From positions 1,612,001-1,676,000 of the forward strand of contig NZ_LR134290.1 in NCBI RefSeq assembly GCF_900636545.1: a stretch of 64,000 nucleotides of DNA. The letters run 5' to 3'. The translations under genes were made by a program, and so were the position numbers. Positions 33,676 through 42,952 of this stretch are shown here, piece by piece; position 1 is the stretch's first letter, and each line of letters opens with the position of its first letter. Source of the stretch: Pseudomonas mendocina. GTDB taxonomy: Bacteria; Pseudomonadota; Gammaproteobacteria; Pseudomonadales; Pseudomonadaceae. The notes below the pieces were generated by a model. The model had not been told where the DNA came from. It saw only the letters and a program-made list of their open reading frames with translations, and did not search any database.

Positions 33676-34137
33676 ATGCGTAAACCCACTCTGCTCATCA
33701 CCTCGCTGGCCGCGCTGCTGGCCCTTGGCGGCTGCCAGTCCAGCCTGACCGGCGACACCTACAGCCGCGACGAGGCCCGAGCGGTGCAAACGGTACGCAT
33801 GGGCACCATCGAGTCGCTGCGCCCGGTGAAGATCGAAGGTACCAAGACGCCGATCGGCGCTGGTGCCGGCGCCGTGGTCGGTGGTATCGGTGGCAGCGGC
33901 CTGGGTGGCGGGCGTGGCAGCGCGGTGATGGCCGTTGTTGGTGCCGTTGCCGGTGGCCTACTCGGTGCCGCGGCCGAAGAAGGCCTGACGCGCACTCAGG
34001 GTGTTGAAATCACCGTGCGCGAGGACGATGGCACCATGCGCGCCTACGTGCAGGAAGTCGAACCGAACCAGGTGTTCCGTGTCGGCGAGCGCGTGCGCAT
34101 CATGACCGTCAACGGCACCAGTCGCGTCACGCACTGA
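33676..34137 (+). CDS. Glycine-zipper 2TM-domain lipoprotein (SlyB-like)
   Basis: The 153-residue product has a lipoprotein signal ending LALGGC (Cys20) and a TGGAGG ribosome site. The middle has the glycine-zipper segment IGAGAGAVVGGIGGSGLGGG and AVMAVVGAVAGGLLGAAAEE, two short helices that insert in the outer membrane. The C-terminal part ITVREDDGTMRAYVQ is a small beta domain. SlyB-like proteins support outer membrane integrity. A strong terminator follows. Confidence 0.88.
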   Translation: MRKPTLLITSLAALLALGGCQSSLTGDTYSRDEARAVQTVRMGTIESLRPVKIEGTKTPIGAGAGAVVGGIGGSGLGGGRGSAVMAVVGAVAGGLLGAAAEEGLTRTQGVEITVREDDGTMRAYVQEVEPNQVFRVGERVRIMTVNGTSRVTH

Positions 34138-34152
34138 TCGCTGTAGATATGA

Positions 34153-34184
34153 GCCGGAGCAGTCAAGGCTGCTCCGGCTTTTTT
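34153..34184 (+). terminator. Rho-independent terminator after the glycine-zipper gene
   Basis: GCCGGAGCAG and CTGCTCCGGC form a perfect 10-bp stem with a six-base loop followed by six T. Confidence 0.93.
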
Positions 34185-34354
34185 GTGTCCGGCTATAGTG
34201 GTGGGCGGTCGTCGCAGCGCTGAATCGACATGCGTGTAACCAAGTGTGTTCAACGATAATTCAATGCATGACGTTGCGTTGATAGTTATGGATAATCGGC
34301 CGTTATGCTTGTGCCGACAACGACTTAGCTGATCCGTTGTGGTGCATGGAATAT

Positions 34355-34423
34355 CACCGTCAGGGAGTTGCGACTCCAGTTCTCGTAGCTGGATCGCACG
34401 ACCTGACGTGCCTGCATAAGGGG
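34355..34423 (+). promoter_or_regulatory. Three-way-junction leader RNA candidate upstream of the second Mrp operon
   Basis: CGTCAGG (34358-34364) pairs with CCTGACG (34402-34408) as a closing stem. Inside are GAGT/ACTC around TGCG (34365-34376) and CCAG/CTGG (34376-34379 with 34389-34392). The AAGGGG ribosome site (34418-34423) begins ten bases after the closing stem and the ATG is at 34432. The fold suits a cis-regulatory element. I cannot match it to a named riboswitch class. Confidence 0.5.
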
Positions 34424-34431
34424 TTTTTCCG

Positions 34432-37224
34432 ATGGCGCTTGCGCTGATTGTCGCCTTGCCATTTCTTGGTTTATTTCTGCCGGTACTCACCGAGCGGCTT
34501 GGACGCTCGGCCTGTGCTGCGGCTGCGGCTCTCGCGCCCGTGGTGGCGCTGGTGCTGCTGTTCAACCACCAATCGGCGGTGTTCGCCGGTGAGGTGCTGC
34601 GGGTCAAGCTGGAGTGGCTGCCGCACCTGGGCCTGAACTTCAGCTTGCGCCTCGATGGCCTGGGCTTCCTGTTCGCCCTGCTGATTCTCGGCATCGGCCT
34701 GCTGGTCATCCTCTACGCCCGTTATTACCTGGCCAAGACCGAGCCGATGGGACGTTTCTTCGCGTTCCTGCTGCTGTTCATGGGCGCCATGCTCGGAGTG
34801 GTGCTGTCGGAAAACCTGCTGCTGATGCTGATGTTCTGGGAGCTGACCAGCCTGTCGTCGTTCCTGCTGATCGGCTTCTGGGGCTCGCGTTCCGAGGCGC
34901 GCAAAGGTGCGCGCATGGCGTTGGCGATCACCGGCGGCGGTGGTCTGGCGCTGCTCGCCGGCATTCTTCTGATCGGCCATATCGCCGGCAGCTTCGAGCT
35001 GTCGCAGGTGCTGGCCGCCGGCTATGCCATCCGTGCGCACGAGTTGTATCCGGTGGCGCTGGTGCTGGTGCTGCTGGGTGTGTTCACCAAATCGGCGCAA
35101 TTCCCGTTCCACTTCTGGCTGCCGCACGCCATGGCGGCGCCGACGCCGGTATCGGCCTATCTGCACTCGGCGACCATGGTCAAGGCCGGGGTGTTCCTGC
35201 TGGCGCGCCTGTACCCGGCACTGGCCGGTTCCGAGTGGTGGTTCTACATGGTCAGCATGACCGGCCTGGCCACGCTGCTGGTAGGCGCATGCATGGCGCT
35301 GTTCCAGCATGACCTCAAAGGCCTGCTGGCTTATTCGACCATCAGCCACCTGGGCCTGATCACCCTGCTGTTCGGCTTGGATACCCGCCTGGCTGCGGTA
35401 GCGGCAGTGTTCCACATCATCAACCACGCCACCTTCAAGGCCTCGCTGTTCATGGCGGCGGGCATCATCGACCACGAAACCGGTAGCCGCGACATGCGGC
35501 GCATCAACGGCTTGTGGAAGTTCATGCCGCATACGGCCGTACTGGCGATGGTGGCAGCTTCGGCCATGGCTGGCGTGCCGCTGCTCAACGGTTTTTTGAG
35601 CAAGGAAATGTTCTTCACCGAAACCCTGCACCAGCATCTGCTGGGTGGTTTCAATTGGGTGATTCCAGCAGCCGCCACCCTGGCTGGCGTGTTCTCGGTG
35701 GCCTATTCGCTGCGTTTCATCCACGACGTATTCTTCAACGGCAAGCCGGTCGACCTGCCCAAGTATCCGCCGCACGAGCCGCCACGCTACATGAAGGTGC
35801 CGGTGGAAATTCTGGTGTTCCTCTGCCTGCTGGTGGGTGTGGTGCCGGCTTACACAGTGGCGCCGCTGCTGGCGGCCGCTGCTGCCTCGACGCTGGGCGG
35901 TGAGTTGCCCGAGTACAGCCTGGCCGTCTGGCACGGCTTCAATCTGCCGCTGATAATGAGTTTCATCGCGCTGTTCGGCGGTATCCTCGTCTACGCCTGC
36001 CGTAAGCCACTGTTCCGCTGGTACGAAGGCTTGCCCAATCTGGATGCCAAGGATGCCTTCGATCAGGTGGTGCGGTACGCCACCCGTCTGTCCGTGCGCA
36101 TCACCAAGATGTTGGAAAGTGGCTCGCTGCAACGCTACCTGGCGTGGATGCTCGGCAGTGCCCTGACCCTGATGGTGGTCGCCCTGTCTCCGCTGGAGCA
36201 GCTGACTGGCAGCGTGGCCATGACGCCGATCGATCCGCTGACCGCATCCGGCATGCTGATCCTGATGGTGACCGCGGTGCTCACCGTGTTCTTCCATCGT
36301 CGTCGTCTGGTAGCCCTGATGATCCTCAGTGGTGCCGGCCTGATGGTGGCACTGGCCTTCGCCCGCTTCTCCGCTCCGGATCTGGCGCTGACCCAGCTGT
36401 CGGTCGAGGTGGTGACCATCATTCTGCTGATGCTGACCCTGTATTTCATGACTGATCGTACCCCGGCCGAATCCAGCAGCCTGCGCGGCCTGCGTGACCT
36501 GGTCCTGGCCCTGGGCAGCGGCACCATGGTGGCGATGCTGACCTATGCCGTGCTGACTCGGCCTTATCAGAGCATCTCGTCGTTCTTCCTCGAGAACAGC
36601 GTCTCTGGTGGTGGCGGTACCAATGTGGTCAACGTGATATTGGTGGACTTCCGCGGCTTCGATACCCTCGGCGAGATCACCGTGCTGGCAATCGCCGCCA
36701 TCGGCATCTACGCGCTGCTGCATGGCCTGCACCTGCCGCATCCGACTCATGACAAGAACGGCCGACCCTGGTCGACCGATGCCCACCCGATGATCCTCGA
36801 CAACCTGGCGCGGGCCATGCTGCCAATGGCACTGCTGATTTCGGCGTTCATCTTCCTGCGTGGTCACAACCTGCCGGGCGGCGGCTTCATCGCTGGCCTG
36901 ATCACCTCGGTGGCGTTGATCCTGCAGTACATCTCCCACGGTGTGACCTGGACCCAGGAGCGCCTGAAGTTCAGCTATCACGCCACCGCCGGCTGGGGCG
37001 TGCTGATCGCCGGGCTGACCGGCCTGGGCAGTTGGGCGTTCGGCTCGCCGTTCCTGACCTCGGCGTTCGGTCATTTCCATATTCCGCTGATCGGCGAAAT
37101 CGAGCTGGCGACCGCGATCCTCTTCGATCTCGGGGTATTCCTGGCGGTCGTCGGCGCGACCCTGCTGATTCTTTCCAACATCGGCCATGTCAGTCAGGAC
37201 GAGTCGTGCAAGGAGGTCATCTGA
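34432..37224 (+). CDS. shaA: Mrp/Sha antiporter fused subunit A/B (second operon)
   Basis: The 930-residue protein combines the NuoL-like MnhA domain with a C-terminal MnhB domain ([20 protein letters not shown] near residue 810). The conserved glutamate helix ([17 protein letters not shown]) and lysine helix ([16 protein letters not shown]) are present. It matches the ShaA type known to be important for Na+ homeostasis in P. aeruginosa, and its position after the glycine-zipper gene fits that locus as I recall. It differs clearly from the first-operon copy (906 residues), so the two are old paralogues. Confidence 0.95.
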   Translation: MALALIVALPFLGLFLPVLTERLGRSACAAAAALAPVVALVLLFNHQSAVFAGEVLRVKLEWLPHLGLNFSLRLDGLGFLFALLILGIGLLVILYARYYLAKTEPMGRFFAFLLLFMGAMLGVVLSENLLLMLMFWELTSLSSFLLIGFWGSRSEARKGARMALAITGGGGLALLAGILLIGHIAGSFELSQVLAAGYAIRAHELYPVALVLVLLGVFTKSAQFPFHFWLPHAMAAPTPVSAYLHSATMVKAGVFLLARLYPALAGSEWWFYMVSMTGLATLLVGACMALFQHDLKGLLAYSTISHLGLITLLFGLDTRLAAVAAVFHIINHATFKASLFMAAGIIDHETGSRDMRRINGLWKFMPHTAVLAMVAASAMAGVPLLNGFLSKEMFFTETLHQHLLGGFNWVIPAAATLAGVFSVAYSLRFIHDVFFNGKPVDLPKYPPHEPPRYMKVPVEILVFLCLLVGVVPAYTVAPLLAAAAASTLGGELPEYSLAVWHGFNLPLIMSFIALFGGILVYACRKPLFRWYEGLPNLDAKDAFDQVVRYATRLSVRITKMLESGSLQRYLAWMLGSALTLMVVALSPLEQLTGSVAMTPIDPLTASGMLILMVTAVLTVFFHRRRLVALMILSGAGLMVALAFARFSAPDLALTQLSVEVVTIILLMLTLYFMTDRTPAESSSLRGLRDLVLALGSGTMVAMLTYAVLTRPYQSISSFFLENSVSGGGGTNVVNVILVDFRGFDTLGEITVLAIAAIGIYALLHGLHLPHPTHDKNGRPWSTDAHPMILDNLARAMLPMALLISAFIFLRGHNLPGGGFIAGLITSVALILQYISHGVTWTQERLKFSYHATAGWGVLIAGLTGLGSWAFGSPFLTSAFGHFHIPLIGEIELATAILFDLGVFLAVVGATLLILSNIGHVSQDESCKEVI

Positions 37225-37225
37225 T

Positions 37226-37555
37226 ATGGAGGCATTATTCGCAATCACCCTCGGGGTGCTGACGGCCAGCGGCGTGTACCTGCTGCTGCGCGCGCGGATC
37301 TTCCCGGTGGTGATGGGGCTTACCCTGATCTCCTATGCGGTCAATTTGTTCATCTTCGCCATGGGGCGCCTCGGTACGGGCGTGCCGGCGGTGATCGGCA
37401 AGAGCGCCGAGTACGGTGACCCGCTGCCGCAGGCGCTGGTGCTGACCGCAATCGTCATCGGCTTTGCCATGACCGCCTTCGTCGTGGTGCTGGCCCTGCG
37501 CGGGCTGGGCGAGCTGAAAACCGATCACGTCGATGGCGAGGAGCCGCGCGCATGA
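37226..37555 (+). CDS. shaC: Mrp/Sha antiporter subunit C (second operon)
   Basis: The 109-residue NuoK-like protein has three membrane spans and the signature DPLPQALVLTAIVIGFAMTA. The AGGAGGT ribosome site lies inside the end of shaA, and the start is one base beyond that stop. An upstream in-frame start at 37187 would overlap shaA and adds no family sequence. It overlaps shaD by 4 bases. Confidence 0.94.
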   Translation: MEALFAITLGVLTASGVYLLLRARIFPVVMGLTLISYAVNLFIFAMGRLGTGVPAVIGKSAEYGDPLPQALVLTAIVIGFAMTAFVVVLALRGLGELKTDHVDGEEPRA

Positions 37556-39063
37556 GTCACGCCATCATCCTCCCTATTCTCCTGCCGCTGTTCTTCGGCG
37601 CGCTGCTGCTGGTCGGTCACGGCTGGTCGCGCGAGGTCAAACGGGGCATCTCCCTGGTGGGCTGCGTGGCGTTGCTGCCGGTGTGTCTGTACCTGGTCGT
37701 GCTGGCCGGGGCAGGGCAGTTGCAGGTCTATGCCCTGGGTAACTGGGTGGCGCCGTTCGGCATCATGCTGCTGCTCGACCGCTTTAATGCTGCACTGCTA
37801 TTGGTTACCGCGCTCCTGGCCAGCCTGGCGCTGATCTACGCCTGTCGTGGCGACGACGAGCGTGGGCCGAATTTCCATGCGCTGTTCCAGTTCCAACTGC
37901 TCGGCATCAACGGTGCGTTCCTCACCGCTGACCTGTTCAACCTGTTCGTATTCTTCGAGATCCTGCTGATCTCTTCCTATGCGTTGTTGCTGCATGGCAA
38001 TCGTGCCAATCAGGTCAAGGCGGGTGTGCACTACGTGGTGCTCAACCTGTTGGGCTCGTCGTTCTTCCTGATCGGTGTCAGCCTGTTGTACGGCCTGACC
38101 GGCACCCTGAACATGCCGGACCTGGCGGCGCGCGTAGCCAGTGCCAATGTCGCCGATGCACCGTTGATCAGGGCTGCGGCCTATCTGCTGCTGATCGTCT
38201 TCGGTCTCAAGGCCGCGGTGTTGCCGCTGTGCTTCTGGCTGCCGCGTGCCTACGCTTCGGCGCCCGCCTCGGTGGCCGCCTTGTTCGCGATCATGACCAA
38301 GGTTGGCTTCTACGCCATCGTCCGTGTGTTCACCCTGATATTCGGCGAGCAGGCCGGGCCGCTGGCCAATCTCGGTCATGAACTGCTTTGGTGGCTGGCA
38401 CTGCCGACCATTGCCTTTGGCGTGATCGGCGCCCTGGGTGCGCGACAGCTGCAGGCGTTGCTGGCTTATCTGGTGGTGATTTCGGTGGGCACTCTGCTGG
38501 CCGGCTTCGCCATCGGCAATGCCGCGGCGCTGAGTGCGGCGCTCTACTACATGCTGCACAGCACGCTGATCAGCGGAGCATTGTTCCTGCTGGCCGGGCT
38601 GGTAGTCGCCCAGCGCGACAGCGCCGGCGGTGATCTGCAGCAGGAGCGCGTGCTGCGCCAGCCGCTGGTGCTGGGTTGCATGTTCTTCTTCGCATCCATT
38701 TCCGTGGCCGGGCTGCCGCCATTCTCTGGCTTCCTCGGCAAGATGTTGCTGCTGCGAGCGGCCGAGCCGGGTTGGCAGGCCTGGAGCCTATGGCCGGTAG
38801 TGCTGATCGGCGGTCTGTTGACCCTGGTGGCGCTGAGTCGCGCCGGTACCAGCCTGTTCTGGCTGGGCCATGGCGCGGACGCGTCACCGTCCAAGGCCGA
38901 GCCGGCGGATCGTATCAGCCTGCTGGCGGCGCTGGGCCTGTTGCTGGCCAGCCCGCTGCTGCTGATCGCGGCCAAGCCGATCCTGGCGTATCTGGAGGCG
39001 GCTGCGGCGCAATTGCTCGATCTGCAACCCTATCTGTCGATCATTGCCGGAGGTGCGGCATGA
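37552..39063 (+). CDS. shaD: Mrp/Sha antiporter subunit D (second operon)
   Basis: The 503-residue complex I-like subunit has about 14 membrane spans. The essential-glutamate helix (NLFVFFEILLISSYALLLHG) and the lysine helix (FGLKAAVLPLCFWLPRAYAS) are visible. It would move protons together with ShaA. It overlaps both shaC and shaE by 4 bases in ATGA arrangements. Confidence 0.95.
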   Translation: MSHAIILPILLPLFFGALLLVGHGWSREVKRGISLVGCVALLPVCLYLVVLAGAGQLQVYALGNWVAPFGIMLLLDRFNAALLLVTALLASLALIYACRGDDERGPNFHALFQFQLLGINGAFLTADLFNLFVFFEILLISSYALLLHGNRANQVKAGVHYVVLNLLGSSFFLIGVSLLYGLTGTLNMPDLAARVASANVADAPLIRAAAYLLLIVFGLKAAVLPLCFWLPRAYASAPASVAALFAIMTKVGFYAIVRVFTLIFGEQAGPLANLGHELLWWLALPTIAFGVIGALGARQLQALLAYLVVISVGTLLAGFAIGNAAALSAALYYMLHSTLISGALFLLAGLVVAQRDSAGGDLQQERVLRQPLVLGCMFFFASISVAGLPPFSGFLGKMLLLRAAEPGWQAWSLWPVVLIGGLLTLVALSRAGTSLFWLGHGADASPSKAEPADRISLLAALGLLLASPLLLIAAKPILAYLEAAAAQLLDLQPYLSIIAGGAA

Positions 39064-39557
39064 GGCGTTTGTTCCCCCACCCGCGGATGATGCTGGTGCT
39101 GGCGGTGCTTTGGCTGCTGCTGGTCAACACCCTCAACCTGGGGCATATCCTGCTCGGGCTATTTCTGGGGTGGTCGATCGTGCACCTGTGCGGCGACTTC
39201 CTGCTAACCGTGCCGAGGGTGCGCAAGCCCATCGGGCTGCTGCTGTTCATCGGCAAGGTGTTCTACGACATCGTGGTGGCCAACCTGCAGGTGGTTAAGC
39301 TGGTGCTCGGCCCGAAGTCGCGCCTTGAGCCGGCATTCGTCGAGGTACCGGTGGAGATAGAAGACGAGTTCGTCCTGTCGACCCTGGCCTGCATCATCTC
39401 GCTGACGCCTGGCACTGTCTCTGCCGGCCTCAGCTCCGACCACAAGACACTGCTGCTGCACGGGCTCAACGTGCCGGATCGCGACGAGCTGATCGCCGAG
39501 GTCAAGAGTCGCTACGAGAAGCCGCTGCTGGAGATTTTCGAATGCTCGAGAACGTAG
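39060..39557 (+). CDS. shaE: Mrp/Sha antiporter subunit E (second operon)
   Basis: The 165-residue protein begins MRRLFPHPRMMLVLAVLWLL. It has two to three membrane helices and the family core STLACIISLTPGTVSAGLSS followed by HGLNVPDRDELIAEVKSRYE. The start overlaps the shaD stop. Its last 16 bases overlap the start of shaF, a larger overlap than in the first operon. Confidence 0.93.
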   Translation: MRRLFPHPRMMLVLAVLWLLLVNTLNLGHILLGLFLGWSIVHLCGDFLLTVPRVRKPIGLLLFIGKVFYDIVVANLQVVKLVLGPKSRLEPAFVEVPVEIEDEFVLSTLACIISLTPGTVSAGLSSDHKTLLLHGLNVPDRDELIAEVKSRYEKPLLEIFECSRT

Positions 39558-39811
39558 TCTTTCTGTGCATGGGCATCCTCACGCTGGCCATGCTGCTCAA
39601 TGTCGCGCGCCTGGTCGAAGGACCTAGCGTGGTGGATCGCGTTCTGGCCCTGGATACCCTGTACATCAACGCGCTGGCGCTGATCGTGCTGTTCGGTATC
39701 TGGCTGGCGTCGGATCTGTTCTTCGAAGCTGCACTGCTGATCGCAGTGATGGGTTTCGTCGGCACGGTCGCGGTGGGTAAACACCTGCTGCACGGCGACA
39801 TCATCGATTAA
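39542..39811 (+). CDS. shaF: Mrp/Sha antiporter subunit F (second operon)
   Basis: The 89-residue protein has three membrane spans and the family motif VEGPSVVDRVLALDTLYINA. It is the short form usual for ShaF. The first-operon paralogue is 14 residues longer. It is followed by shaG after 12 bases. Confidence 0.93.
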   Translation: MLENVVFLCMGILTLAMLLNVARLVEGPSVVDRVLALDTLYINALALIVLFGIWLASDLFFEAALLIAVMGFVGTVAVGKHLLHGDIID

Positions 39812-39823
39812 GGGGGAATGACC

Positions 39824-40162
39824 ATGCCGTTCTGGCTGGAACTGTTGATTTGCGCCTGCCTGATCCTGGGCAGTCTGTTCGCCCTGGTCGGTGCCATCGG
39901 GCTGTATCGCCTGCCGGATTTCTTTACCCGTCTGCATGGTCCGACCAAGGCCACCACGCTGGGAGTCGGCGGTACGCTGATCGCCTCGATGTTGTTCTTC
40001 GCTCACCACACCGGCAGCCTCAGCTTGCATGAGCTGCTGATCACGCTGTTCCTGTTCCTCACTGCGCCGGTCAGTGCGCACATCCTGTCCAAGGCGGCGA
40101 TGCAGCAGAAGGTCGAGCTGACCGAGAAGACCCGCGGCCAGCCGTGGGACGATGATCACTGA
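39824..40162 (+). CDS. shaG: Mrp/Sha antiporter subunit G (second operon)
   Basis: The 112-residue protein has three membrane spans and the signature IGLYRLPDFFTRLHGPTKAT. The GGGGGA ribosome site fits the ATG at 39824 better than the one two codons earlier (39818). It is the last gene of shaA-C-D-E-F-G. A stem-loop (40184-40209) follows before the acetyltransferase gene. Confidence 0.93.
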   Translation: MPFWLELLICACLILGSLFALVGAIGLYRLPDFFTRLHGPTKATTLGVGGTLIASMLFFAHHTGSLSLHELLITLFLFLTAPVSAHILSKAAMQQKVELTEKTRGQPWDDDH

Positions 40163-40183
40163 GTCACTGTCAGGTATTTCTCG

Positions 40184-40209
40184 TGCCTGGCTGTCACTGT
40201 CGCCAGGCA
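40184..40209 (+). terminator. Stem-loop after the second Mrp operon
   Basis: TGCCTGGC and GCCAGGCA form an 8-bp stem with a ten-base loop and only a weak T tract. Confidence 0.45.
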
Positions 40210-40260
40210 ATTGCCCGCCCTAGACTGCGCCCTGAAATCAAGTTCAGGGGAGTTGGGAGC

Positions 40261-40773
40261 ATGAGCGAGCTGGTCATTCGTCAGGCTGTTGCCGAGGATA
40301 TCGAAGCGCTTTGCGCGCTGATTCTCGAGCACGGGCCCAACCCCTGGAATCATCTGCCCGAGGTCGAGGTTCGCCAGCACCTGCAGGGTATTGCGACGAA
40401 CGCGACGCTGGCGGTATTGGCCGAGGAGCAAGGGTTACTATTGGGGTTCGTCAGCTATCGCCTGACGCAGGATTTCGCGGATCATCAACCTGCGGCGCGT
40501 GCCGGGCAGGTGCATGGCTATATCTGTGAGGCGGTAGTGCACCGCGACTGCGCGGGTCTCGGAATTGGTGCTCATCTGCTCACGGAGGCGGTGCAGGACT
40601 TATGGCGTCGGAACGTGTGCGACGTCTATATCGATCGCCACGAGGAGAATGCCGCATCGGCGGGGATGATGCGCAAGGCCGGCTTCAGTGAGCTGCTGAC
40701 CTATGCCGACCCAGCCCGGCGCCCCCATGGTTCGGGGCGTTCGACGCTGTGCTGTCTGCGGGTCAGGCAATGA
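40261..40773 (+). CDS. GNAT-family N-acetyltransferase
   Basis: The 170-residue protein has the GNAT fold: an N-terminal strand (MSELVIRQAVAEDIEALCAL), the acetyl-CoA loop (EAVVHRDCAGLGIGAHLLTE near residue 85-100, with the G-x-G-I/A-G pattern) and a late strand (CDVYIDRHEENAASAGMMRK). It transfers an acetyl group to an unknown amine. The ribosome site is GGGAG. The last base pairs overlap the start of the next gene (ATGA), suggesting coupling to the small membrane protein. Confidence 0.88.
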   Translation: MSELVIRQAVAEDIEALCALILEHGPNPWNHLPEVEVRQHLQGIATNATLAVLAEEQGLLLGFVSYRLTQDFADHQPAARAGQVHGYICEAVVHRDCAGLGIGAHLLTEAVQDLWRRNVCDVYIDRHEENAASAGMMRKAGFSELLTYADPARRPHGSGRSTLCCLRVRQ

Positions 40774-41183
40774 TCCCGCGACTGCTGGCCGTGGCTTTGC
40801 TGGTTGGCGTGCAGATTCTGCTGGCGTTTGTGCTTTACCACAGCGCTTTCGAGGCCTATCGACAGATTTTCGGCAGCGTTCGCCGCGATATCAGTTATGG
40901 CCTACAACTAAACCACTCGTTGTATCTCTTCGGCGCTCTTGCGCTGGGCAATGCTGCCTGGATGCTCGGTTGCCGTAGCCGGCGTAGCGGTCTGATCGGT
41001 TTTGGCAGTTGCATGCTGCTTTGGACGGCATTCTGGGCCAATGCCTTCGCCAGCATGCCATATCGCAGCCTGCTGGTGGTTGGGGGCGGTACGTTGGTGC
41101 TGGCGATGCCATTGCTGGTGCTGCTGCTTCGCTTCAGAAGGCCCGGCCAGGTCGATGACGCCCGGCCGGACTGCGCCGCTTAG
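40770..41183 (+). CDS. Small integral membrane protein of unknown function
   Basis: The 137-residue protein has four predicted membrane spans: LLAVALLVGVQILLAFVLYH near 4-23, SLYLFGALALGNAAWMLG near 49-66, LIGFGSCMLLWTAFWANAF near 73-92, and LLVVGGGTLVLAMPLLVLLL near 98-120. No family is recognised. The ATG overlaps the acetyltransferase stop by 4 bases, so translation is coupled and the pair may share a pathway. It ends 3 bases before the convergent FAD-protein gene. Confidence 0.7.
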   Translation: MIPRLLAVALLVGVQILLAFVLYHSAFEAYRQIFGSVRRDISYGLQLNHSLYLFGALALGNAAWMLGCRSRRSGLIGFGSCMLLWTAFWANAFASMPYRSLLVVGGGTLVLAMPLLVLLLRFRRPGQVDDARPDCAA

Positions 41184-41186
41184 AAT

Positions 41187-42791
41187 TCAACCCAACATGC
41201 CCTTGATCACAGCCTCGGCCACACGGATGCCGTCGACCCCGGCCGAAAGAATGCCACCGGCATAACCTGCGCCTTCGCCGGCTGGATACAGGCCCTTGAG
41301 GTTCAGGCTTTGCAGGTCGTCGCCACGGGTGATCCGCACTGGCGAGGAGGTACGTGTCTCGATGCCGGTGAGCACCGCATCGGCCAGATCGAAGCCCTTG
41401 ATCTGCCTGCCGAAGGCCGGCAGTGCCTCGCGGATGGCTTCGATGGCGAAGTCCGGCAGCGACGGCGCCAGATCACCCAGCTTCACCCCTGGCTTGTAGG
41501 ACGGCTGTACCTCGCCCAGAGCGGTGGACGGCTTGCCCTTGATGAAGTCGCCCACCAGTTGCCCCGGCGCCTCGTAGTTGCGTCCGCCGAGCACGTAGGC
41601 GCGCGACTCCAGACGTTCCTGCAGCTCAACGCCGGCCAGCGGGCCGCCTGGGTAGTCCTGCTCGGGGGTGATGCCGACGACGATGCCGGCGTTGGCGTTG
41701 CGCTCGTTGCGTGAGTACTGGCTCATGCCGTTGGTGACCACGCGCTCCGGCTCGGAGGTGGCGGCGACCACGGTGCCGCCCGGGCACATGCAGAAGCTGT
41801 AGACCGAGCGGCCGTTGCTGGCGTGGTGCACCAGTTTGTAGTCGGCAGCGCCCAGTTTCGGATGGCCGGCATATTTGCCCAGGCGCGCGCGGTCGATCAG
41901 CGACTGCGGGTGTTCGATGCGGAAACCCACCGAGAAGGGCTTGGCTTCCAGGTACACGCCACGGGCATGGAGCATGCGGAAGGTGTCGCGCGCGCTGTGG
42001 CCGAGGGCCAGCACGACATGACGGCTGAGCAGTTGCTCACCATTCTCCAGCACCACGCCGGTGAGCTGGCCGTCTTCGATGAGCAGGTCGTTGACGCGTT
42101 GCTGGAAGCGCACCTCGCCGCCGAGAGCCTTGATTTCCTCGCGCATGGTGGCGACCACGCCGGTCAGGCGGAAGGTGCCGATATGTGGCTTGCTGACGTA
42201 GAGGATCTCGTCCGGCGCGCCGGCCTTGACGAACTCTTCCAGTACCTTGCGCCCGTAATGGTTGGGATCCTTGATCTGACTGTACAGCTTGCCGTCGGAG
42301 AATGTGCCCGCACCGCCTTCGCCGAACTGGACGTTGGAGGTTGGGTCGAGCACGTTCTTGCGCCACAGGCCCCAGGTGTCCTTGGTGCGCTGGCGCACTT
42401 CCTTGCCGCGTTCCAGGACGATGGGACGCAGACCGGCCTGGGCCAGGATCAGCGCGGCGAAGATGCCGCAGGGGCCGAAACCGACCACGATAGGGCGTTC
42501 GTCCAGCGGCGTCTCGGCCTGGCCTACCGGCTTGTAGGCGATGTCCGGTGCCGGGCCGACATGCTTATCGTCATTCAGGCGCGCCAGCAGCGCTGCTTCG
42601 TCTTTTACTTCGCAGTCGATGGTGTAGATGAACGGCATGTCGCCGTACTTCTTGCGCGCATCGTAGCTGCGCTTGAACACGCTGAAGGTCAGCAGGTCGG
42701 TATCGGCAATGCCCAGGCGTTGCACGATGGCCGGGCGCAGGGCCTCGTCAGCATGGTCTAGGGGCAGTTTCAGTTCGGTCAGGCGAAGCAT
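41187..42791 (-). CDS. FAD-dependent dehydrogenase (COG2509 type)
   Basis: The 534-residue protein has an N-terminal domain of about 100 residues and then a Rossmann FAD motif (VVGFGPCGIFAALILAQAGL). The FAD-binding ending TRGDDLQSLNLKGLYPAGEG is followed by AGYAGGI. The middle block CPGGTVVAATSEPERVVTNG is typical of this uncharacterised family. It is probably a cytoplasmic oxidoreductase; the substrate is unknown. The AGGA ribosome site supports the start. It has no operon partner. Confidence 0.88.
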   Translation of the reverse strand: MLRLTELKLPLDHADEALRPAIVQRLGIADTDLLTFSVFKRSYDARKKYGDMPFIYTIDCEVKDEAALLARLNDDKHVGPAPDIAYKPVGQAETPLDERPIVVGFGPCGIFAALILAQAGLRPIVLERGKEVRQRTKDTWGLWRKNVLDPTSNVQFGEGGAGTFSDGKLYSQIKDPNHYGRKVLEEFVKAGAPDEILYVSKPHIGTFRLTGVVATMREEIKALGGEVRFQQRVNDLLIEDGQLTGVVLENGEQLLSRHVVLALGHSARDTFRMLHARGVYLEAKPFSVGFRIEHPQSLIDRARLGKYAGHPKLGAADYKLVHHASNGRSVYSFCMCPGGTVVAATSEPERVVTNGMSQYSRNERNANAGIVVGITPEQDYPGGPLAGVELQERLESRAYVLGGRNYEAPGQLVGDFIKGKPSTALGEVQPSYKPGVKLGDLAPSLPDFAIEAIREALPAFGRQIKGFDLADAVLTGIETRTSSPVRITRGDDLQSLNLKGLYPAGEGAGYAGGILSAGVDGIRVAEAVIKGMLG

Positions 42792-42952
42792 GGCAGTGTC
42801 CTGGTTGGCCGGTGGTGATCCGGCAAGGTGAAGAAGGGCCGCGATTGTACGGGATTCAGGGTACGAAAGGGGCCGCGGCGCCGTTCACCACGCTTGCGGC
42901 GCACGGTTGAGAGTAGGCCATTCACAAGCACCGCCGAACCGAGCCGTCGTGC

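Noticed and set aside
34355..34423. Assigning the shaA leader to a named Na+, Li+ or Mn2+ riboswitch class
   Set aside because: The fold is visible, but I cannot match conserved loop bases to any class from memory. It is kept as an unnamed candidate.
34471..37248. A 925-codon open frame on the minus strand
   Set aside because: It is antisense to shaA over its whole length. Its product is rich in His, Gln and Arg without any domain, as expected for a mirror frame in G+C-rich DNA.
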